From NCBI RefSeq assembly GCF_026341825.1, contig NZ_JAPENY010000002.1, positions 2,141,001-2,205,000 on the forward strand: a stretch of DNA of 64,000 nt. The letters run 5' to 3'. A program made the translations under genes and the position numbers. This DNA comes from Streptomyces sp. NBC_00620 (GTDB lineage: Bacteria > Actinomycetota > Actinomycetes > Streptomycetales > Streptomycetaceae). Each line of letters begins with the position of its first letter. Position 1 is the stretch's first letter. This document shows, piece by piece, positions 58,813-64,000 of the stretch. Below the pieces are notes generated by a model that worked only from the letters and a program-made list of their open reading frames with translations, was not told the DNA's origin and searched no databases.

Positions 58813-60354
58813 ATGACGGATTCGATCTCCTTGAACTCCCTGAAAAGACTGGACAGAGGGACACTCATAGCCTGCTGTCTCGCAGTGGCCGCGGCGCAGT
58901 TGTGCATTACCGTTCCCTCTCCCATCAACGGGGAAATTCAGGCCGCTTTCGGGGCCTCGGGTTCCCAGGTGGCCTGGGTGACCTCCGCCTTCATTCTGCC
59001 CACCGCGATTCTCGAGCTGAATTTCGGTGTACTGGGAGACCTGTTCGGCCGCAAGCGCCTGCTGGTGCTCGGCGGACTGGTGCTCGCGCTCGGTGAACTC
59101 CTCAACGCCACCGCGCAGAACATCACCATGATGTGGACGGGCCAGGCTCTCGCGGGTGTCGGTGCCGCCGCGCTCTTCCCCAGCTCCCTCGCCGTCATCG
59201 CGGCCGCCACTCCAGACGGGAAGGACCGTGCGAAGGCGGTCTCCACCTGGGCGCTCAGCATCTCGCTCGCCTCCGCCGTGGGCCCTCTGTCCTCCGGGAT
59301 TCTCGCCACGGTCGCCGACTTCCGCTGGGCGTTCGTGCCGCCGGTCGTCCTCGGTCTGGTGGTCGCGGTCGCGTGCTGGAAGCTGGTCACCGACTCCAAG
59401 GCCCCCGAGGGCCGCAGCCTGGACTGGCCTGGGCAGATCACCATCGCCGTCGGTCTCACCGCTCTGCTCTGGGGCATCATCGAGGGCGGCGAGCGCGGCT
59501 GGAGCAGCCCGGCGATCGTCGGCTCGCTCGCCCTCGCGGCCGTGGCCCTCGTCGGATTCATCGTCGCGGAGACCCGCGCCGCCTCACCCATGTTCAACCT
59601 GGACCTGCTGAAGATCCCGTCGTTCGCCGCTGCCGCCGTCGTCGCGCTCGCCGGCATGTTCGGCTTCATCGGCACCGCATACTGCGTCTCGATCCGGCTC
59701 GGCGCGGTGATGCACCTGAGCGCGCTGCGGGCGAGCATGCCGTTCGTGATCCTCCAGCTGATCCCGCTGCTCCTTGCGCCGGTGCTCAGCAAGATGCTCA
59801 CCCGCGTCGACGCCCGCTGGCTCCTGATGGGCGGCCTGCTGCCGATGGCCGTGGGACAGTTCTGGATCGCCGCGCTCCCCATCACCACGACCTCCCTCGC
59901 CGCCTTCATCGGCCCGGTGCTGCTGCTCGGCATCGGCTTCATCTGCGTCGTGTCCTCGCTGACCTCGGCCGCAGTGAACGCCGTACCGATCCACATGACC
60001 GGGATGGCCAGCGGCGCCACCAGCCTGGTGCGCGAGTTCGGCCAGGGCCTCGGCCCGGCCGTGATCAGCACCATCGCGATGAGCGCCGCGTCCTCGGCCC
60101 TTGTGGGCAAGCTCAGTGGGGCGGACGCGGGCATGGAGGCGGCGGCCGGTCCCCTCGCCGTGGTGAACGCGGGCAGCGACAGCGCCAGGGCGGCGGCCCA
60201 GACCGCGCTCGGCCACGGCATGGCCATCGGCGTGGTGATCTGCGGCTGCGCCTCACTGCTCGGTGCGCTGGTCACCCTGCTGCTGGTGCGGAAGAACACC
60301 GCACGCTCGACGGTCGGCGTCACAGGTGAGACGGCGGAGGCGGCGGCCGTCTAG
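58813..60354 (+). CDS. MFS drug/metabolite exporter, DHA2 (EmrB/QacA) family
   Basis: A 513-residue transporter with 14 helices expected for DHA2. Motif A GDLFGRKRLLVLGG after helix 2 and motif C-like ALSISLASAVGPLSSG are present. ATG 58813 (a GTG at 58798 overlapping the VOC stop is possible). Third gene of the SDR-VOC-MFS operon, closed by a strong hairpin. Probable efflux of a small hydrophobic compound modified or bound by the upstream proteins. Confidence 0.9.
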   Translation: MTDSISLNSLKRLDRGTLIACCLAVAAAQLCITVPSPINGEIQAAFGASGSQVAWVTSAFILPTAILELNFGVLGDLFGRKRLLVLGGLVLALGELLNATAQNITMMWTGQALAGVGAAALFPSSLAVIAAATPDGKDRAKAVSTWALSISLASAVGPLSSGILATVADFRWAFVPPVVLGLVVAVACWKLVTDSKAPEGRSLDWPGQITIAVGLTALLWGIIEGGERGWSSPAIVGSLALAAVALVGFIVAETRAASPMFNLDLLKIPSFAAAAVVALAGMFGFIGTAYCVSIRLGAVMHLSALRASMPFVILQLIPLLLAPVLSKMLTRVDARWLLMGGLLPMAVGQFWIAALPITTTSLAAFIGPVLLLGIGFICVVSSLTSAAVNAVPIHMTGMASGATSLVREFGQGLGPAVISTIAMSAASSALVGKLSGADAGMEAAAGPLAVVNAGSDSARAAAQTALGHGMAIGVVICGCASLLGALVTLLLVRKNTARSTVGVTGETAEAAAV

Positions 60355-60370
60355 TACATAGGCATACGAG

Positions 60371-60403
60371 GAGGGAGCCGGGGCCGAGCGCCCCGGCTCC
60401 CTC
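60371..60403. terminator. Hairpin terminator after the MFS gene
   Basis: A perfect 13-bp stem (GAGGGAGCCGGGG 60371-60383, inverse 60391-60403) with a 7-base loop, 17 bases after the stop. Confidence 0.85.
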
Positions 60404-60438
60404 GTGTGTCCGTCCATGCGCAAGAGAACCTGGAAGGG

Positions 60439-60467
60439 TGTCGATTCGGCGCCTGCCCGTTCGTCGG
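60439..60467 (+). promoter_or_regulatory. ECF42-type promoter of the DGPF-sigma operon
   Basis: TGTCGA (60439-60444), exactly 17 bases, then CGTCGG (60462-60467), 35 bases before the first start codon. The -35 TGTCGA is the known recognition element of ECF42 sigma factors. The same arrangement, including the following tggggtg, recurs at 62822-62850. Confidence 0.75.
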
Positions 60468-60502
60468 TGGGGTGTAGGAGCTCAAGAGCACCAGGAGGAA
60501 CC

Positions 60503-61240
60503 ATGAAGTACATGCTGCTGGTCTGCGGTGACGACACCGTCGACGCCTCCGGCATGGCGCCCGTCGAACCCTGGGTCGAGGAACTGGGCGCCGAGCGCGG
60601 CGTACGGCTGCACGGCCACCGGCTGCGGCTCCCCGCCGACGCGGTCACCGTCCGCGTACGCGACGGCGAAGTGCTGCGCACCGACGGGCCGTTCGCGGAG
60701 ACCAAGGAGTACATCGCCGGGTACGACATCCTCGACTGCGACACCCTGGACGAGGCCGTCGAGGCCGCTGCCAAGCACCCCGTGGCGAGCATCGGCGCCA
60801 TGGAGGTGCGCGCGTTCTGGGACGACGAGGACGCCGAGGCGGAGATCCGCCGGATCGACGCGGAACTCACTGCGGCCGGCCGGGAGCGGGACTTCGACCG
60901 GGCGATGGCCTGTTACGCGCCCGATGTTGAGGTCTTCCACCCCGTGAGCGGCCTGGAACAGAGCGGGATCGAGGCGCTCCGTAAGGCGGAGGAGCTGTGG
61001 TTCTCGACGCTGACCGGACCCGTGGAGCGCGAGGTGCTCGACTTCCGCGTCCGGGTCGACGAGAGCGTCGCGTTCAGCCACGCGCTCGTGCGGATGCGCG
61101 CCACGCTCGTCACCGGTGAGCCCCTGGACGCAACGGCGCGGGTGACCACCGGTTACCGCGCCGCCGGCGACCGCTGGCAGATCGTCCACCAGCACACCTC
61201 GGTTCCGTTCGACGCCGGAATCACGGAGGGCCGGTCATGA
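60503..61240 (+). CDS. DGPF/YCII-related protein fused to a SnoaL-like domain
   Basis: A 245-residue protein with AGGAGG 8 bases before ATG 60503. Residues 1-118 are a YCII-related (DGPF) domain with the hallmark TDGPFAETKEY; residues about 120-240 are a SnoaL/NTF2-like cone (AMACYAPDVEVFHPVSG, RWQIVHQHTSVPF). The second domain resembles SnoaL-like extensions and could bind a small ligand. First gene of the ECF42 operon; its stop overlaps the next start (ATGA). Confidence 0.88.
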   Translation: MKYMLLVCGDDTVDASGMAPVEPWVEELGAERGVRLHGHRLRLPADAVTVRVRDGEVLRTDGPFAETKEYIAGYDILDCDTLDEAVEAAAKHPVASIGAMEVRAFWDDEDAEAEIRRIDAELTAAGRERDFDRAMACYAPDVEVFHPVSGLEQSGIEALRKAEELWFSTLTGPVEREVLDFRVRVDESVAFSHALVRMRATLVTGEPLDATARVTTGYRAAGDRWQIVHQHTSVPFDAGITEGRS

Positions 61241-61578
61241 AGTACGCGCTGTTCATCTGCACCCCCGTCGGCGGCGAGGAGCTCAGCCCCCAGGAGATCG
61301 CCGACGACCCCCGCTTCCTCTCGTACATCGAGGAGGTGCGCGGCCGCGACATCGTGAAGGGCGGCGCACGGCTGCGGCCGGCCACCGACGCCACCACCGT
61401 CCGCGTACAGGGTGACGAAGTGCTGCTCAGCGACGGGCCGTTCGTGGAGTCCAAGGAGTACGTCGCGGGCATCGACATCATCGAGGTCGCCGACCTCGAC
61501 GAGGCCATCTCGCTCGCCTCGCGGCACCCCGCCGCGCTGGGCGGAGGCTCGGTCGAAGTGCGTCCGGTCTGGGAGTGA
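61237..61578 (+). CDS. DGPF/YCII-related protein
   Basis: A 113-residue single YCII-related domain with the SDGPFVESKEY motif and a C-terminal ALGGGSVEVRPVW strand. Such proteins are strictly associated with ECF42 sigma factors and share a ferredoxin-like fold; no enzymatic activity is established. ATG overlaps the previous stop and the sigma gene starts 7 bases later. Confidence 0.9.
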   Translation: MKYALFICTPVGGEELSPQEIADDPRFLSYIEEVRGRDIVKGGARLRPATDATTVRVQGDEVLLSDGPFVESKEYVAGIDIIEVADLDEAISLASRHPAALGGGSVEVRPVWE

Positions 61579-61585
61579 GCCGCCG

Positions 61586-62836
61586 GTGAACGACGTCGAG
61601 GAGGCGGTTGCCGCCGCCTTCCGGGAGGAGTGGGGCCAGGTCGTCGCCACCCTGATCCGGGTGACCGGCGACTGGGACCTCGCCGAGGAGTGCGCGCAGG
61701 ACGCCTTCGCGCGGGCCCTGGACCGGTGGCGACGCGACGGCGTGCCGAGCCGCCCCGGCGCCTGGCTGACCACGACGGCCCGCAACCGCGCCCTGGACGT
61801 GCTGCGCAGGGAGGCGGCGGGCGCGGCGAAACTGCGGGAGGCGGCTGTGCTGGCACGGGACGAGGGGCCCTGCGACCCGGAGGACTCCGACTACGGGAGT
61901 GGGGTGGGGGACGACCGGCTGCGGCTGATCTTCACCTGCTGCCACCCGGCGCTCCCGATCGAGGCGAGGGTGGCGCTGACGCTGCGTACCCTCGCGGGGC
62001 TGACCACACCCGAGATCGCCCGCGCCTTCCTCGTACCCGAGGCGACGATGGCGCAGCGCCTGGTCCGCGCCAAGCGGAAGATCCGCAACGCGGGCATCCC
62101 CTACCGCGTACCGCCCGCGCATCTGCTGCCCGAGCGCACGACGGGTGTCCTCGGCGTGGTCTACCTGCTCTTCAACGAGGGGTACGCCGCCACGTCCGGG
62201 GCCGATCTGCTGCGCACGAACCTGTGCGCGGAGGCCCTCCGGCTCGCCCGGGTCCTCGCCCGCCTGATGCCCGACGAACCCGAAGTGCTCGGTCTGCTCG
62301 CGCTGTTGCTGCTGCACGACGCCCGGCGCGGCACACGGGTCGACGCGGCGGGCGAGCTGGTGACGCTGGAGGACCAGGACCGTACGGCCTGGGACAGGGC
62401 CGCGGCCGACGAGGGCGCCGCCCTGCTGGAGACGGCCCTGCGGCGCGGTCGTCCGGGGCCCTACCAGATCCAGGCGGCCATCGCGGCCTGCCACACCACC
62501 GCCGCCACGGCCGGGGAGACGGACTGGGCCGACATCGCGGCGCTGTACGGGGAGTTGGCCCGCTTCGTGCCCTCCGCCGTGGTGCGGCTGAACCGCGCGG
62601 TTGCCGTCGGTATGGCGGAGGGGCCGGAGGCGGGCCTGGCGCTGGTGGCGGAGTTGGAGGGGGAGGGCGAGCTGGACGGCTATCACCTGCTGCCGGCCAC
62701 CCGTGCGGATCTGCTGCGCCGCGGCGGGCGTACGGCGGAGGCGGTCCAGGCGTACGGCAGGGCCTTGGAGTTGGTGGAGAACGAGGCGGAGCGGCGGTTC
62801 CTGGAGAGGCGGCTCGCGGAGTGTCGATCGGCTTAG
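61586..62836 (+). CDS. ECF42-group RNA polymerase sigma factor with C-terminal helical extension
   Basis: A 416-residue sigma factor. GTG 61586 follows GGGAG by about 12 bases. Region 2 (about 5-75; EEWGQVVATLIRVTGDWDLAEECAQDAF, ARNRALDVLRRE) and region 4 (about 115-165; TLRTLAGLTTPEIARAFLVPEATMAQRL) are followed by a 240-residue TPR-like extension (LLFNEGYAAT, LLHDARRGTRVDAAGE, QAAIAACHTTA) characteristic of ECF42. No anti-sigma factor is encoded; the extension is thought to control activity. It very likely autoregulates from the TGTCGA promoter at 60439 and also drives the one at 62822. Confidence 0.92.
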   Translation: MNDVEEAVAAAFREEWGQVVATLIRVTGDWDLAEECAQDAFARALDRWRRDGVPSRPGAWLTTTARNRALDVLRREAAGAAKLREAAVLARDEGPCDPEDSDYGSGVGDDRLRLIFTCCHPALPIEARVALTLRTLAGLTTPEIARAFLVPEATMAQRLVRAKRKIRNAGIPYRVPPAHLLPERTTGVLGVVYLLFNEGYAATSGADLLRTNLCAEALRLARVLARLMPDEPEVLGLLALLLLHDARRGTRVDAAGELVTLEDQDRTAWDRAAADEGAALLETALRRGRPGPYQIQAAIAACHTTAATAGETDWADIAALYGELARFVPSAVVRLNRAVAVGMAEGPEAGLALVAELEGEGELDGYHLLPATRADLLRRGGRTAEAVQAYGRALELVENEAERRFLERRLAECRSA

Positions 62837-62850
62837 GGCGTGTTCGTCGG
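62822..62850 (+). promoter_or_regulatory. Second ECF42-type promoter, overlapping the end of the sigma gene
   Basis: TGTCGA (62822-62827), 17 bases, CGTCGG (62845-62850), identical in elements and spacing to the promoter at 60439 and likewise followed by tggggtg. It overlaps the last codons of the sigma gene and is 34 bases before ATG 62885. Confidence 0.7.
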
Positions 62851-62884
62851 TGGGGTGCAAGGACCCGACGACACAGGAGGCCCG

Positions 62885-63040
62885 ATGTCCGCCACCGTCC
62901 CAACCCCGCGTGTCAGGAAGGTGTTCGCCCTGCTCCGGCGCCGGCCTCCGGGGCGGGATGCGCCGTTCGACGGCAGGACACCCGACCGTGAGCCGGGCGG
63001 GCCCGACGTCTGGCTCGCCGGTCTCCGGCTGGGCGGTTGA
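62885..63040 (+). CDS. Small basic protein of unknown function, predicted ECF42 target
   Basis: A 51-residue ORF with ACAGGAGG 5 bases before ATG 62885, directly downstream of the second TGTCGA promoter and ending before a hairpin. The sequence begins MSATVPTPRVRKVFALLRR and is Arg/Pro/Gly-rich with no membrane segment. Not recognised from any family. Promoter, ribosome binding site and terminator together support a real small gene. Confidence 0.6.
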   Translation: MSATVPTPRVRKVFALLRRRPPGRDAPFDGRTPDREPGGPDVWLAGLRLGG

Positions 63041-63058
63041 GCGCCACGCTCCGGATTT

Positions 63059-63091
63059 GGATCGGTCGCCCCGTCGTGGGGCGGCCGATCC
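63059..63091. terminator. Hairpin between the small gene and the convergent MFS gene
   Basis: GGATCGGTCGCCCC (63059-63072) and GGGGCGGCCGATCC (63078-63091) form a 14-bp stem with one G-T pair and loop GTCGT. Confidence 0.8.
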
Positions 63092-63106
63092 GAGGGATGA
63101 AGCAGG

Positions 63107-64000
63107 TCAGGCCTTGACCTCGGATGCCTCGGGAGTGGAGTCCGACGTGGCGGTGGGCTCCAGCTCCGCGGCCGCCGCCCGGACGGGAATGAAGAAGGCG
63201 AGGATCGCCGCCCCGAGGCCCACACCGCAGCCGATCAGCATGGCGACGCGGAAACCGTCCTCGGACGGCAGGGCGTAGCCGCCGAAGTCCGTGGTCATCT
63301 GCGCGAGGACGACAGCGATCACGGCGGCCGACACGGAGCTGCCGATCGAGCGCATCAGGGTGTTGAAGCTGTTGGCCGAGGCGGTCTCCGACTGGGGCAC
63401 CGCGCTCATGATGAGGGCGGGCATCGCGCCGTAGGCGAAGCCGACGCCGGTGTTGCAGACGATGGTCACGACCAGCAGGCCCCAGGTGGAACCGGTGCTC
63501 ATCAGCGGCAGGGAGATGCCGTAGCCCACGGCGATGATGAGGCTTCCGACGGACAGGGTGACCTTGGGGCCCTTAGCGGCGGACAACTTGGCGCCGATCG
63601 GCGACATCACCATCATCATCAGGCCCGCCGGGGCCATCCACAGGCCCATGGCCAGCATCGACTGGCCCAGGCCGTACCCGGTGGCCTCGGGCAGCTGGAG
63701 CAGCTGAGGCACCACCAGCGACTGGGCGTACATCGCGAACCCGACCAGGATCGAGGCCGCGTTCGTCATCAGCACCTGCGGACGGGCGGTCACCCGCAGG
63801 TCGACCAGCGGCTCGCCGGTACGCAGCTCCCACCGGCCCCAGGCCAGCAGCAGGACGATCGCGGAGCCGAGCAGTCCGAGTGTGGTGCCGCTTCCCCAGC
63901 CCCAGTCGGCGCCCTTGGAGACACCGAGGAGCAGGCAGACCAGCGCGGCGCCGAGACCGATCGCGCCGAGCCCGTCGAAGCTGCCCGAGGAGGAGTTCTC
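63107..64000 (-). CDS. MFS transporter, DHA2 family (5' end outside window)
   Basis: At least 297 residues of a 14-helix drug exporter; the frame is open to base 64000, so the N-terminal half lies outside. Visible features: helix segments LGAIGLGAALVCLLLGV, ATLGLLGSAIVLLLAWG-like, the loop GEPLVDLRVT, GLWMAPAGLMMMVMSPIGAKLS and VGFAYGAMPALIMSAVP, then NSFNTLMRSIGSSVSAAV, which is typical of EmrB/QacA exporters. Cytoplasmic tail rich in Glu/Thr/Ser. Confidence 0.88.
   Translation of the reverse strand, partial: ENSSSGSFDGLGAIGLGAALVCLLLGVSKGADWGWGSGTTLGLLGSAIVLLLAWGRWELRTGEPLVDLRVTARPQVLMTNAASILVGFAMYAQSLVVPQLLQLPEATGYGLGQSMLAMGLWMAPAGLMMMVMSPIGAKLSAAKGPKVTLSVGSLIIAVGYGISLPLMSTGSTWGLLVVTIVCNTGVGFAYGAMPALIMSAVPQSETASANSFNTLMRSIGSSVSAAVIAVVLAQMTTDFGGYALPSEDGFRVAMLIGCGVGLGAAILAFFIPVRAAAAELEPTATSDSTPEASEVKA

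Noticed and set aside
57578-60354. Specialised-metabolite biosynthetic cluster
   Set aside because: No PKS, NRPS, terpene or RiPP core gene is present; an SDR, a VOC protein and an exporter alone do not support a biosynthetic cluster.

Overview
This window is high-GC, gene-dense actinobacterial DNA, almost certainly from a Streptomyces chromosome. Evidence: strong G/C preference at third codon positions, many GTG starts, ATGA/GTGA gene overlaps, typical Streptomyces families (LAL-type LuxR regulator, MptB/GT87 mannosyltransferase-like proteins, family 2B encapsulin shell, ECF42-type sigma factor with DGPF proteins, actinobacterial leader peptide) and two intergenic elements that recur in Streptomyces genomes. 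No rRNA, tRNA, insertion sequence or CRISPR array was seen.

Layout. 1-9.2 kb: end of a probable Ser/Thr kinase or secreted protein, a nitrobindin-like protein, a CYTH-like protein, a LAL regulator carrying an internal 39-bp minisatellite, a trypsin/alpha-beta-hydrolase fusion and a metal-related permease pair. 9.3-14.1 kb: a tightly overlapped operon (NCS1 permease, isochorismatase-fold hydrolase, GntR regulator, ADP-ribosylglycohydrolase, PfkB kinase) that resembles E. coli yegTUVW and is predicted to import and break down an N-riboside. 14.1-18.5 kb: a GH29 fucosidase and a large secreted alpha-amylase with tandem starch-binding modules. 18.5-19.4 kb: a deletion scar joining the 5' part of a family 2B encapsulin shell gene to the last codons of a probable geranyl diphosphate methyltransferase, that is, a wrecked 2-methylisoborneol operon.

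19.7-32.6 kb: a flavin monooxygenase-like gene, an SseB-like protein, then a nine-gene minus-strand organosulfur operon (hydrolase, sulfurtransferase, ABC importer with two binding proteins, SsuD, acyl-CoA-dehydrogenase-fold monooxygenase, GlcD-like oxidase). It is preceded by a candidate cysteine leader peptide and a divergent LysR gene, and followed by MarR and glyoxalase-fold genes. 33-41.3 kb: a galactan-utilisation locus (LacI, ABC importer, GH42, GH53) matching Bacillus ganSPQAB in content, with a near-perfect LacI-type operator. 41.4-44.2 kb: an HTH protein, two crcB fluoride-channel genes flanking a DUF190 gene through an unusual ladder of ATGA-coupled mini-ORFs, and uppP. 44.2-50 kb: an Asn/Gln catabolic cluster (FadR-type GntR, permease, asparaginase, aspartase, glutaminase).

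50-64 kb: two polytopic mannosyltransferase-like proteins, a D-Ala-D-Ala carboxypeptidase overlapping the second antisense, a short Rho paralogue with a possible leader peptide, a methyltransferase, a quinone-oxidoreductase-like protein, an SDR/VOC/MFS operon with an altered SDR active site, an ECF42 sigma operon with two matching promoter copies (the second driving a 51-codon gene), and an MFS transporter cut by the window edge. A recurrent theme is short, degenerate tandem repeats (13, 17, 20-21 and 39 bp) inside genes or directly at gene boundaries.
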